From positions 16,555 to 80,554 of the forward strand of contig DYPH01000008.1 of the NCBI GenBank assembly GCA_020720045.1: a DNA stretch of 64,000 nt, read 5' to 3'. Shown in pieces: positions 34,012 through 43,099 of this stretch; positions within the stretch are counted from its first letter, which is position 1; each line of letters begins with the position of its first letter. A program made the translations under genes and the position numbers. This DNA comes from Sorangium cellulosum (GTDB lineage Bacteria; Myxococcota_A; Polyangia; Polyangiales; Polyangiaceae). The notes beneath the pieces are model-generated. The model was not told the DNA's origin. It was given only the letters and a program-made list of their open reading frames with translations, and ran no database searches.

Positions 34012-36705
34012 ATGGAACCGGAGGATGGGGAGAGCGAACGGCCGCGCGAGCCGCGCGCAGCTCCGCGGGCGATGCCGCGCGCCCCATTTTTTCTCGCGGC
34101 CACGCTCCTCGTTGCGGCCCAGTGGATCGGTGGACTCTACACCGAAGGGCTCGTGGTTGCGGGTGTGCTTGCGCTCGCAACACTCTTTGTCGCGTGGCGG
34201 GAAAATCCGACCTGGGAGCCACGGCCGGGCGCCGCCGCAATCGTGCTCCTCGGCATCGGAACGCTCGCTTTTACCGCGTTTCAGTTGGTGCCCCTCCCTC
34301 CCGGAGTCCTGCGCATGCTCGCGCCGGACACCGCAGCGATCTACGCCGATGCCTTGTGGCCTTTGGGTGCGACGAACCTCGGGATGCATCCGATCTCTCT
34401 CGATCCCGCTTCGACCCGGGTCGCTCTCGCTCAAGGGGCTTTTCTTCTTGTTCTTTTTCTTGCAACGGTGCGAATCGCGGACAAGCGAGAAGACATTTTT
34501 CTGCTCGAGCGCGTGCTCGTCGTCTCCGCCGTCGCAATGGGGATTGCTGCCCTGATTCACCCGGCATTCGGGATGACAAAAGTCTTTGGGATCTACGCTC
34601 CGGAAATGGAGAAAGGTGCCCACACAGCCCCTCTGCTAAATAGCAACCACCTCGCGGCCTACTTGAACGGCGGTGCGATCCTCTGCTTCGGAATTGTACT
34701 CTCTGCGAATCCGTCAATTCCACGTTCGATCGCTGCCGTCATCTCGCTGCTGCTTGTCGCCGCGTCGGTAGCGACCGGCTCACGCGGCGGCTTTCTCTCC
34801 TTGGGAATCGGCCTCGCCGCGGTGGCGATCGTCGCAAGGCATGGCAAGCGCCGCCATGAGAGCTTCGCGCGCTATGCGCTCCCCGCCCTGATTCTGGCGG
34901 GACTCGTCGCCCTTCTTGCCATCGCGGCCTTCGACCCGGTCTCGGTCGAACTCCTCGACCGCGACACCAGCAAGCTAAGTCTCGCCAAGCAAGCACTCGC
35001 GTATGGCTGGACCCAGCGTTGGGTCGGTGTCGGGCGCGGCGCCTTTGAGCCTGCTTTCGTCGGCTTTCTGGGGACCCGCGACAATTACGTTTTCACCCAT
35101 CCGGAGAATCTTCCCGCCCAGCTCCTGACCGAGTGGGGGCTTCCGGTCGCCCTTCTCTTCGTCGTAACGCTCCTCACAGCGCTCCGACCTCGAAACGTCT
35201 TTGAGCGCTCCCACTTGCCAGCAGGTGCGTACGGAGCACTCGTAGCGGCCGGGATTCACAACCTCGTCGACTTCAACTCAGAAGTACCTGGAATCGCGGC
35301 AATATTCGCCGTATGTGCGGCTCTCGTCGTCGGCGGGAGGACCGCGCGACCGACAACGATCACGACGGCCGCCCGTCGCGTGGGCGATAGCTTTGGCCTT
35401 GGCGGGGTCGCCGCCGTCAGCGCGCTGATTTTTATCGTCGCGTTTGCCGGGCGCTCGAAAGAACGCTCCCGGGAGGCCATGGAACTTCGGGTTGCCTCAG
35501 ATGCAGTATTCGAAAAGCACGCGCCGCTCGCACCGTTTCTTGATGCCCTCGGCCCCGCCCTCGCCCGTCACCCCGCCGATGGCTACTTTGCGCTGCTCGG
35601 CGCATCGGCGGCCGGCGCTTCCGGCGATCCCCGGGCGCTCGCGTTTGCAGATCGCGCCCTGGCGCGCAATCCGCATTCGGGTCGCGTGCACCTCATCCTC
35701 GCCCGCTGGTTCTTTCGCCGAAATCCCTCCCAAGCGCGGCTTGAGTATCGCCTTTCCTTTCAAGAAGATCGCACGACTTTTCCGTATGTTTCCGCCGAGT
35801 CACCGTTTCTCGTAGGCAGCTACTTTCACGCGATGGAATTGGTTCCCCGCGGTGGCACGTCGGTAACCGGCGAAGAGACGAACGAACTCGGAAACGGAAC
35901 GAAAGGGGCTCTCGCGGGCCCGGAAGTCCAGGAGCGCGCGCTCCTCATGTTGGACGCGATCTCAAGCGCAATCGCGAATCGACTCCCGGCGACACGAACG
36001 CGGATTGATGCAGAAATTTCTCGTCGCGACCCGCGCAGGAATGACCTCGTTGAACGCCGCGCGAACGACCTGTTCCACGATGTAAAGACGCCTGAAGCGT
36101 GGTGCGCCGCTTCAGCGACGGCGAACGCCGATCCCCGTGCGCTTTGCATTCAAACGGGGCTCGCTCTCGCGGCCACATTGCGCGAACGGGAGCCCCGAAA
36201 ATGCCGGGGCCATGCACTGACGGCCGCATTTGAAGCGGCGGCTGGAAATCGCGGAGCGCTGGCGACATTTGCCACCCACGTCGACGAGGTCGACGACCGA
36301 GCCTTCTGTTTGCGCGCGCTCGCCGATCGCTATGCAGAAGTCGGTGACGACGCGCACCTGGAGAACGCGAACGATCGACTCGGGCGGCTGGGTTGCAACC
36401 AACCGGAGGAGTGCGTCGAAAACCTGATGCATGCCGCCACCCTCGAGCGCTCCCGAAAGCGGCTCGTTCGCGCGATTTCGTTCGTTAAAAAGGCGGCAGA
36501 ACGGGCTTCGGAGCGAGATGACCTGTACGAAACTTGGGCCGCTTGGGCCGAGGAGAGCGGGGCATGGGGGGAGGCGGCAACGCTTTGGTCAAAGCTCGGT
36601 GCACGCCACCCGGAGGGCCCGTTCCTCCAGCGTGCTGCCGAAGCACGCGCCCATGTGGCAGCCCCCGCCGTCCTCCCGACGAGCACCCGATCGGCATCCC
36701 CGTAA
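34012..36705 (+). CDS. O-antigen ligase/Wzy_C-like membrane protein with C-terminal TPR region
   Basis: The chosen ATG at 34012 has AGGA seven bases before it; a GTG at 33961 is also possible (16-18 more residues). The 897-aa protein has about eleven membrane segments. The O-antigen ligase/polymerase region includes the NSNHLAAYLNGGA stretch, the ATGSRGGFLSL segment and a VGVGRGAFEPAF loop. After about residue 470 comes a soluble domain with alpha-helical, TPR-like repeats (DARAL-type turns, FVKKAAERASERDDLYETW). In the family the membrane part joins glycan chains to a lipid or polymerises repeats. The long soluble extension is unusual and might bind partners in the periplasm. Confidence 0.78.
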   Translation: MEPEDGESERPREPRAAPRAMPRAPFFLAATLLVAAQWIGGLYTEGLVVAGVLALATLFVAWRENPTWEPRPGAAAIVLLGIGTLAFTAFQLVPLPPGVLRMLAPDTAAIYADALWPLGATNLGMHPISLDPASTRVALAQGAFLLVLFLATVRIADKREDIFLLERVLVVSAVAMGIAALIHPAFGMTKVFGIYAPEMEKGAHTAPLLNSNHLAAYLNGGAILCFGIVLSANPSIPRSIAAVISLLLVAASVATGSRGGFLSLGIGLAAVAIVARHGKRRHESFARYALPALILAGLVALLAIAAFDPVSVELLDRDTSKLSLAKQALAYGWTQRWVGVGRGAFEPAFVGFLGTRDNYVFTHPENLPAQLLTEWGLPVALLFVVTLLTALRPRNVFERSHLPAGAYGALVAAGIHNLVDFNSEVPGIAAIFAVCAALVVGGRTARPTTITTAARRVGDSFGLGGVAAVSALIFIVAFAGRSKERSREAMELRVASDAVFEKHAPLAPFLDALGPALARHPADGYFALLGASAAGASGDPRALAFADRALARNPHSGRVHLILARWFFRRNPSQARLEYRLSFQEDRTTFPYVSAESPFLVGSYFHAMELVPRGGTSVTGEETNELGNGTKGALAGPEVQERALLMLDAISSAIANRLPATRTRIDAEISRRDPRRNDLVERRANDLFHDVKTPEAWCAASATANADPRALCIQTGLALAATLREREPRKCRGHALTAAFEAAAGNRGALATFATHVDEVDDRAFCLRALADRYAEVGDDAHLENANDRLGRLGCNQPEECVENLMHAATLERSRKRLVRAISFVKKAAERASERDDLYETWAAWAEESGAWGEAATLWSKLGARHPEGPFLQRAAEARAHVAAPAVLPTSTRSASP

Positions 36706-36722
36706 GCCGACAAACGCGCTAG

Positions 36723-37559
36723 ATGCGCCGAATGCCCCCGCGCGTCATCGCCGTCGATCCCGCCCTTGGTCCGTTGACGTGCGATGCACTGACGAAAGAC
36801 TTTAACGTCTTCCAACGGGCAAAGGGGCATCGCTTCTCCGTCGATGACGTAGCCACCGCCTACGTAGCCTACCGGGCCCGCGAGGGTGTCGCACCGAGCG
36901 ACGCCCTCGACCTCGGCTGCGGACTCGGCTCGGTCCTGCTTCACCTTGCGTGGAAGTGGCCAGAAACGCGATTTGTCGGCGTGGAAGCGCAAGAACTCTC
37001 TTTCGCATTGGTCACGAAGAATATCGCGCACAATCAATTGCCCGAATCGCGGGCAAGAGCGTTCCTTGGCGATCTCCGGAATCGCGACGTCTATGCTTCT
37101 GCCGTCCCACCCGACGGGTTTTCACTCATCACCGGTACCCCCCCGTACTTCCCGCCAGATACGGCGGTCGATGCCCTCGACGTTCAGCGCGCGTATGCTC
37201 GGATCGAGTACCGCGGCGGGGTCGAAGCATACATTGAAGCGGCTGCCGGAGTCCTCGCCGATGATGGGATTTTCGTCCTTTGTGGGGACGCGCGTGCGAC
37301 CCCGCGCGTTGCGAACTCCGCGGGAAAATTTCAGCTTTGTATCGTCGATGAAACCGTCATTGTTGCACGCGAAGGGAAGCCGGCCCTCTTCGCCGTTTGG
37401 ACGCTCCGGCGGAACTCGGTCACCACCGCAGCGCCTTCGGCGCGAGCGCTGGTCATTCGGGATCTGCAAGGCGAACGTGCCCAGGGTTCGAGGGACCTTC
37501 GCGCCTTTTCCGGATTCCCCGAGGTCGAACGCACCGTCGAGTCACACAAGCAGGGATGA
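36723..37559 (+). CDS. TrmN6-like tRNA/N6-adenine methyltransferase
   Basis: The 278-aa protein shows HRFSVDDVATAYVA, a class I AdoMet fold with DLGCGLGSVLLHLAW (residues about 59-73) and a GTPPYFPP stretch in the NPPY position of amino-methyltransferases. This is the pattern of tRNA1(Val) adenine37-N6-methyltransferase (TrmN6/YfiC). Thr replaces the usual Asn at the start of the motif. It sits in the polysaccharide locus but has no evident link to it. Its end overlaps the convergent DUF1294 gene by 18 bases. A second ATG at 36732 is possible. Confidence 0.8.
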   Translation: MRRMPPRVIAVDPALGPLTCDALTKDFNVFQRAKGHRFSVDDVATAYVAYRAREGVAPSDALDLGCGLGSVLLHLAWKWPETRFVGVEAQELSFALVTKNIAHNQLPESRARAFLGDLRNRDVYASAVPPDGFSLITGTPPYFPPDTAVDALDVQRAYARIEYRGGVEAYIEAAAGVLADDGIFVLCGDARATPRVANSAGKFQLCIVDETVIVAREGKPALFAVWTLRRNSVTTAAPSARALVIRDLQGERAQGSRDLRAFSGFPEVERTVESHKQG

Positions 37560-37961
37560 AAGCAGGAGGGCGTGAACGACCAGCGCTGTGCCGACGCCAA
37601 ACCAGAAGACCGGCCGCGACGTCTTGTGGCGAAAGAGAACCATCGCAAAGGCGGCGCCAAGGCTTCCGAAGAGCCAGGCGGCTGCGAGCAGCGACGCCTC
37701 AGGGATTCGGAAACGGTCGCGCATTGCGAGCCGCTTGTCCCACGCGAAAAATAGAAATGCGGTCGCCTGACTCGTTGCCACGAAGAAAAGACCACTCGAA
37801 AGCGGGTCGGGCCGCTGGAGCGCACCACGGAGAAACGCGGCGAGCGCGGCCGCGAAAAGAACATGGAGGGTGAAGAAAAAAAGGACAGGCGCCCGCCGGA
37901 CAAAGCGGGGCGCCTTCGAAGCCTCTGACGGGGATCGGGGTGCAGACGGGGCGCGTGCCAT
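37542..37961 (-). CDS. DUF1294 membrane protein
   Basis: The 139-aa protein has about four hydrophobic segments and the DUF1294 signature FFAWDKRLAMRDRFRIPEASL followed by FGSLGAAFAMVLFRHKTSRPVFW. Function of the family is unknown; other members are fused to cold-shock domains. It lies eight bases downstream of the tyrosine-kinase gene, so both may be on one transcript. That context could mean a link to polysaccharide export, but this is not established. Confidence 0.8.
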   Translation of the reverse strand: MARAPSAPRSPSEASKAPRFVRRAPVLFFFTLHVLFAAALAAFLRGALQRPDPLSSGLFFVATSQATAFLFFAWDKRLAMRDRFRIPEASLLAAAWLFGSLGAAFAMVLFRHKTSRPVFWFGVGTALVVHALLLSSLLV

Positions 37962-37969
37962 GTCGCGCC

Positions 37970-40234
37970 TCAGTTCGGCGGCGGGGCGGCGTCGCCCCCC
38001 TCTTCCATCCCGGGAATGGTGCCAGCAGCATGACGGGGCGCGTAACCTTCCCGCTTGTAATAATAATACTGGTAGTAGCCCTCTTCTTTTGCCAAATCGA
38101 CGGCATTCAGGAGGGCCCCGAGCACCGGCGCGTCCACGTCGCGCAAGGCACGCATCCCCTGTTTTCCAAGAGCTCTTGTCGTCTGGAAGGCGCGGATCAC
38201 GAAGATGACTCCGTCCACGAGCGTGGAGATGATCGCACTGTCAGCAACGGCGGCGATCGGCGGGCTATCGAGAATGACCTTGTCGTAGCGCTGACCAAGA
38301 GCCTCCACGAACTGGCGAAACTTCACCGAGTGAAGCACGTCCCCGGGGTTGGGCGGAATCGGCCCCGAAGGCACACAGTCAAGATTCTCGACGATGGTCG
38401 GAAGCGCCACTTCGTCGAGCGTCGCCTCGCCAACAAGAACGTTTGTAATTCCGGCGTCACCAAGGCGGTCGAAGATTCGATGCAGACGCGGGCGACGCAT
38501 GTCGCAATCGACGATGCACACGCGCTTCCCCGATTGGGCGAGCGAAATCGCGAGTGAGCAGGCGACGGTGGTTTTCCCCTCCGACGGTGCCGCGCTCGTC
38601 ACAAGGATGAGTCGGTGCGGGTTGTCCGGGTTCATGAAGAGGAGGTTCGTACGAACGGTACGCGCCGCCTCGGCAAGGCCGCTCAAAGGCCGCTCATGCA
38701 CGTAGAGCTCAGGAGGAAGTACCGTCGGAGTCTCCTGGCGGCGCTTGCGCTTCTTCTTCGCCGTACGGTCGGCGCCGCCGAAGTCCTCGGCAGAGAGCGG
38801 CAGAAGGCCGAGGAACGTCGTCCCAAGGTAGGTCTCGACGTCATTCGGCGTGCGGATGGTGTTGTCGAGCTGCTCACGACCAATGGCGACGGCTAGTCCG
38901 ACGAGAATGCCGACAACAAAGCCTACAAGTACATTCGTAGCAACTTTCGGCCGAATCGGAAATTTCGGCTCCGCGGGCGGGTCGACGAGACGAACATTAT
39001 TGATGTTCATCATACGCGCCAGGTCCGCATTCTTCATTTGTTCAATGAGAACGCCGTAGACCTTTTCATTCTGCGCGCGGTTACGATCGAGCCGGTGGTA
39101 CTCGAGCTCTTTCAGGTTGAGGTCGACGGCGCGCTTTTTGGACTCTTCGTAGAGCCCCGACTCGCCGGACTCTTGGCGCTGAATCTGGGCGAGGTCGCGA
39201 GCGAGCGCCCCCTGAATGTTCTTAACTTCTTCGAGGAGGTCCTTCTTCGCCTGAGAGATCTTCTCGTCGACCCGCTTCACACTGGGGTGGTTGTCCCCCT
39301 TCCCCTCCGCAATCGCTTCGCGACGATCGCGGACAGCATCTTGGTAGTTCTTTCGAAGCTGCGCGAGAAACGCGTTGGAAAGGAGCTCGGAGGCGGGGAG
39401 TTGATCGGGATTTCCGTCGTTGACCTTCGCCAGTTCCGTGTATCGTGCAGACAATTCCTGGCGTTTGATGCGCGTCCGAGAGAGCGCCTCATCGTAGTGC
39501 TGCATCTCCAAGCGAATCATCTTCGAGACGTCTTCGGGAGAAGACGACGGAAGGTCATTTTTTTTGCGGAATTCGTGAAGCTGATTCTCGTTCGTCTCGA
39601 GTTCGCCTTTGAAGTGTTCAAGCTGGGACGAGAGCCAAACGACAGCATCGCTCGTTGCTGAGACCTGCTTGTCAAGATTCTGGGCGACATAGCCCCGCGC
39701 AACGGCGTCGCAAAGCTTCCGCGCCTGCGCAGGATTTCCGTCCTCGACGTGGATCGTCACGAGGCGGCTTCCACGGGTCGGGTCGACGCGAAGGCGGGCT
39801 CGGAGCGCCCCGACCGCGTCTTCCATCGGGAGCGGGAGGACCGCCCCTTTTCCGGCGAAGTTCGCGTCCGTCGTAAGGGAAAGATCGCGGACCACTTGGG
39901 AGAGGACCCGGTCCGAAGAAATCAGGAGATACTGCGTTTCGTAATACTCACGAATGTCGACGAATGCGCCGAAGAAGCGGGACTGATCCCCTTTCTCACC
40001 CATCGGCCGAATCACGTCCGGATCGAACTCGACGGTCGCCGACGCCTCATAAACGCGCGGAAGTGTTTTCGAATACAGCATCGAGCCGCCGCCGCCCAAG
40101 AGCGTGAGCGCAAGCACGAGGGGCCAGCTCTTTTTCAGCACAGTGACGATCCAGAGGAAAGTCAGTGGTGAATCGTGGGCGAGCGCCTGCTGATCGGCTT
40201 TTTTTCGCTCTTTGGACGGGGTATTCGTCGACAT
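37970..40234 (-). CDS. Wzc-type polysaccharide copolymerase with tyrosine autokinase
   Basis: The 754-aa protein begins MSTNTPSKERKKADQQ and has a cytoplasmic helix, a first membrane segment (SWPLVLALTLLGGGGSML), a long periplasmic Wzz-like region with coiled coils, and a second membrane segment (VLVGFVVGILVGLAVAIG). The cytoplasmic C-terminal half is the BY-kinase: Walker A APSEGKTT, Walker A' IVDCDMRRPRLH and VILDSPPI. Near the C-terminus is a run of tyrosines (YYQYYYY), the autophosphorylation cluster that regulates chain length. A protein tyrosine phosphatase (Wzb) and an outer membrane Wza are not seen in the window. The ATG at 40234 is preferred over 40324. Confidence 0.9.
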   Translation of the reverse strand: MSTNTPSKERKKADQQALAHDSPLTFLWIVTVLKKSWPLVLALTLLGGGGSMLYSKTLPRVYEASATVEFDPDVIRPMGEKGDQSRFFGAFVDIREYYETQYLLISSDRVLSQVVRDLSLTTDANFAGKGAVLPLPMEDAVGALRARLRVDPTRGSRLVTIHVEDGNPAQARKLCDAVARGYVAQNLDKQVSATSDAVVWLSSQLEHFKGELETNENQLHEFRKKNDLPSSSPEDVSKMIRLEMQHYDEALSRTRIKRQELSARYTELAKVNDGNPDQLPASELLSNAFLAQLRKNYQDAVRDRREAIAEGKGDNHPSVKRVDEKISQAKKDLLEEVKNIQGALARDLAQIQRQESGESGLYEESKKRAVDLNLKELEYHRLDRNRAQNEKVYGVLIEQMKNADLARMMNINNVRLVDPPAEPKFPIRPKVATNVLVGFVVGILVGLAVAIGREQLDNTIRTPNDVETYLGTTFLGLLPLSAEDFGGADRTAKKKRKRRQETPTVLPPELYVHERPLSGLAEAARTVRTNLLFMNPDNPHRLILVTSAAPSEGKTTVACSLAISLAQSGKRVCIVDCDMRRPRLHRIFDRLGDAGITNVLVGEATLDEVALPTIVENLDCVPSGPIPPNPGDVLHSVKFRQFVEALGQRYDKVILDSPPIAAVADSAIISTLVDGVIFVIRAFQTTRALGKQGMRALRDVDAPVLGALLNAVDLAKEEGYYQYYYYKREGYAPRHAAGTIPGMEEGGDAAPPPN

Positions 40235-40391
40235 GGTAAGGGTCCCTGGCCGGATGGTTCCGGAGGTAGCTGCCGCATTCGTTGCGGGAGTCCCCTTCGG
40301 TGTTCGCCGGTAGGTGGATGTCAAACTCCTTCAGGCTCCGCCCACTCTCAGGAGGGGCGGCGGCTCCGCGAGAGTGTGTCCCCGCGAACCC

Positions 40392-40409
40392 CGGTCACCG
40401 AAGTGACCG
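40392..40409. repeat. Perfect short hairpin in the 196-base gap 40235-40430
   Basis: A seven-base perfect stem (CGGTCAC with GTGACCG) closes a CGAA loop. A second, looser pair of arms (CACTCTC at 40343 and GAGAGTG at 40370) surrounds a G-rich loop. They lie between the divergent kinase and nucleotidyltransferase genes. The hairpin is 21 bases before the ATG of the latter. No T tract follows, so it is not a typical terminator. It could be an operator or leader structure. Confidence 0.35.
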
Positions 40410-40430
40410 TTCCAAAACCAAGTTCGGCCG

Positions 40431-41279
40431 ATGCCCCATACCACTCCTCTCCCATCGCCCCAAGCGTGGATTCTGCAAGCGAAGGGGGCCCGCGTCGCCG
40501 CTCGTGTTGTCCGCCTCTTGGAAGGGGCGGAAGTCCCTGCGCTCGTCGTGAAGGGCATCGCGACAGCCCATCTCCTCTACGCCGACCCCGCCCAGCGCCC
40601 CGTCTCTGACGTCGACCTCCGAATCCCGCCGTTTGCCTTCCGGCGCGCCCGGGAAGTCATCGCACTTTCGGGGTTTTCGGTCCGTTGGCATTCGAAGGCC
40701 TACGACAATCTCGTCTTCGATGTGGAGGGGGTCCCCGTCGACCTGGAGGCCCACATCGGGCCGCCAGGCCTTTGCCGACTTACCGTATTTGATCTGCTCG
40801 CTCGGGGGCGACGATTGTCGATTGGTGGCGAACTCGTGCGCATCCCAGAAACGACCGATCATGCGCTCTATTCGGCGGTAAATCTGTTCAAAGACAAGAT
40901 CGAAGCGGCGTCCCCATGGGCGCGGGAAGACTTTCGTCGCCTCATACTTGCCAATGATTTCAGCCCCTTAGCTTTCATCGAGCGCGCCGAGCGCGCCTCG
41001 ATGGCTGCGATTGTCGCCTCCGTACTTAGCTATTTCACAGCGGATGAAGACGCGGCGGTCGCCGCGATGGCGTCAGAACTATTGGGGCGCCTGGCGCCGC
41101 CAGGATACGCGGCGCGTGCCCATCGCGCGATCTTGGCCGCAACGCGCGGTGCGCCAACCTCGTTCGCGGCGCGCGTTGCGACGCGGGCTGGCTCCGACGA
41201 TCCGCGCCAGTGGCTCGGTGCGCTGCGGGCTGCCGCCTCCTTCGAACGCGAAAAACGTCGAGCAAAATCAGACAATTAG
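40431..41279 (+). CDS. Nucleotidyltransferase-fold protein (NTP_transf_5-like)
   Basis: The 282-aa protein has the hallmark VVKGIATAHLLYADPAQRPVSDVDLRI near residues 38-64, with DVD matching the acidic pair of polymerase-beta nucleotidyltransferases. The middle has VDLEAHIGPPG. The C-terminal half is alpha-helical. Family members are found beside polysaccharide or serine-kinase genes but their substrate is unknown. It is divergent from the kinase gene and converges with the ABC transporter, stops five bases apart. Confidence 0.72.
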   Translation: MPHTTPLPSPQAWILQAKGARVAARVVRLLEGAEVPALVVKGIATAHLLYADPAQRPVSDVDLRIPPFAFRRAREVIALSGFSVRWHSKAYDNLVFDVEGVPVDLEAHIGPPGLCRLTVFDLLARGRRLSIGGELVRIPETTDHALYSAVNLFKDKIEAASPWAREDFRRLILANDFSPLAFIERAERASMAAIVASVLSYFTADEDAAVAAMASELLGRLAPPGYAARAHRAILAATRGAPTSFAARVATRAGSDDPRQWLGALRAAASFEREKRRAKSDN

Positions 41280-41284
41280 GGGTA

Positions 41285-43036
41285 CTAGCCGTTTCCTAGA
41301 CGGACCGTCTCGTCCGCATACGTGAGTATTCCGGCCCGGTGACTGACGAGGATCGTCGTGCAGCGGCCGCGGAGGGCACGCAGCGACGAGGCGATCTCAA
41401 GCTCGGTCGCCTCGTCGAGATTCGCTGAGGCTTCGTCGAGAATGAGGACTTGCGGACGATTGAGGAGCGCGCGCGCGAGGCACAAACGCTGTTTTTGCCC
41501 GGCACTCAAACCCGAACCGTCTTCTTCAAGCGGGTGCTCGAGCCCGCGGTCCATCGCACGCACGGCGACGTCCAGTTTCGCTTCAGCAAGCGCCGCCCAG
41601 ATGAGGTCGTCGGCCACCTCCCCTGCGAGGCCGTAGGTGAGGTTTTCGCGAAGCGTGCCTTCAATCAAAAAGGCTTCTGCACCGACGTAGCCAACCCGAA
41701 CATCGGTTCGCGCGAAGTAGGTTGCCGGGCTGTCGCCATCAAGAGTGACCGCTCCAGTGGTCGGCTCTGCAAGGCCCAAAACCAGCGAAAGTAGCGTACT
41801 TTTCCCGACGCCGCTCGGCCCAACAATGGCGAACTGGGTTCCGCTTGGGATCGCCAAGGAGATCCCTGAGAATACCTCGTCGCGCGCGCCTGGGTACCGA
41901 TAGCCGACGGTAGAAAGAAGGATTTCCGGCGGCGCAATGTTTGTTGCGAAGGAAGCGGCTCGATCGATCGGCGGTTTAGCTTCTTTCGTTGCCTGCTCGA
42001 TCTCTTCGGGCGTGAAGCCTGCGAGAAAGTCGAGGCACGAGAAAAGCTGTGGCGAATACTGATTGGCGATTGAAAAATGCTGCACACTCCCACTGAGTGA
42101 CTGCACAAACCGCATAAAAAGGTAGAGAAACGAAAGGAGCACGAGGCCCGGTGTGTGGAAAACCGCACGGCCGACAAGGACAATCCCAAGAATGAGAAGG
42201 ACGCCGACGAACGGAGGCGTCACGCTCACCAAGTTCCCGAGATGAGTCGCGCGTACCGCGTGCCCTGCATACGCGTCGACGTTCCCAACAAGGCGCCGGT
42301 GCTCGTCGGGCTCGGTTCGCAGCGTACGTACGAGAAACTGATTGCGCGCGATACGCACGATTCCTTCGGTAAGCGCCGAAAGTTCCTCAGGAACTCGGCT
42401 GGCGATCTGATTTGCTTTTCGCCCCAACACCTTCGTGACGACGCCGATCACGACGAGTCCAACAAGGGAACACAGCGCCTCTTTCCACGCCGCGGCAAGG
42501 AGGATCAGAAACAGGCAACTCGCCTGAATCAAATACGAAAAGCTGTTCGCCCCGGAGAACGAGGCCTGCGAGGCCTTGATGAAATACTCACCGACGCGGC
42601 TCGACACTTCTGCGGCAGAAACGGCACGTTTGCCCTTCCGGAGGAGCATGTCGAAGACGGCGATGCGACGAAGGCGCGCCGTGATCGATTCCTGCGCGAC
42701 ATAGGTCGACTGCCAGGAGAGGTACTGGGCCGTCGCTCGAAGGAAGGCGGCGAGCGTCAGGAAGATGCCGAAGGAGATCGGTGTAAGATGCAGGCGTTCC
42801 AGGAAGCCGATCGTCTTGATGTCGGCCTGCAAGATATCGAGACTCTTCAAAAATAATTGCAAGAAGAGTGCAACCGCCAGTTCAATAGCGGCCAGCGAGA
42901 TCGACCCGACGACGCCAACGGAGAGCCACGTCAACGCCTTCCGACCGAGGAGCGATGGGACCAGACGCACCCGTGCGCCGACGGTGCGAGGGAGGGGGCG
43001 CGCGAGCGGTTCGGTCGAAGACGAAAGTTCTGCCAC
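41285..43036 (-). CDS. ABC exporter with fused ATPase, PglK/MsbA-like flippase candidate
   Basis: The 583-aa half transporter starts from a GTG. An N-terminal membrane domain of about six segments is followed by an ATPase: Walker A GPSGVGKST, signature LSAGQKQRL (LSGGQ with Gly to Ala), Walker B VLILDEAS and an H-loop SHRAG. Among polysaccharide genes it could flip the lipid-linked oligosaccharide, as PglK does. No Wzx-type flippase is seen elsewhere in the locus, which strengthens this idea. The divergent GT4 gene starts 63 bases away. Confidence 0.85.
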   Translation of the reverse strand: MAELSSSTEPLARPLPRTVGARVRLVPSLLGRKALTWLSVGVVGSISLAAIELAVALFLQLFLKSLDILQADIKTIGFLERLHLTPISFGIFLTLAAFLRATAQYLSWQSTYVAQESITARLRRIAVFDMLLRKGKRAVSAAEVSSRVGEYFIKASQASFSGANSFSYLIQASCLFLILLAAAWKEALCSLVGLVVIGVVTKVLGRKANQIASRVPEELSALTEGIVRIARNQFLVRTLRTEPDEHRRLVGNVDAYAGHAVRATHLGNLVSVTPPFVGVLLILGIVLVGRAVFHTPGLVLLSFLYLFMRFVQSLSGSVQHFSIANQYSPQLFSCLDFLAGFTPEEIEQATKEAKPPIDRAASFATNIAPPEILLSTVGYRYPGARDEVFSGISLAIPSGTQFAIVGPSGVGKSTLLSLVLGLAEPTTGAVTLDGDSPATYFARTDVRVGYVGAEAFLIEGTLRENLTYGLAGEVADDLIWAALAEAKLDVAVRAMDRGLEHPLEEDGSGLSAGQKQRLCLARALLNRPQVLILDEASANLDEATELEIASSLRALRGRCTTILVSHRAGILTYADETVRLGNG

Positions 43037-43099
43037 AAGGCCGTTCGAGGTATCGCGAAGCGCGCCCGCAACGCTAGCGAGATCGGCTAAGAGGCGTCC

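Noticed and set aside
40392..40409. Intrinsic terminator
   Set aside because: No T tract follows the stem and no gene ends just before it on either strand.
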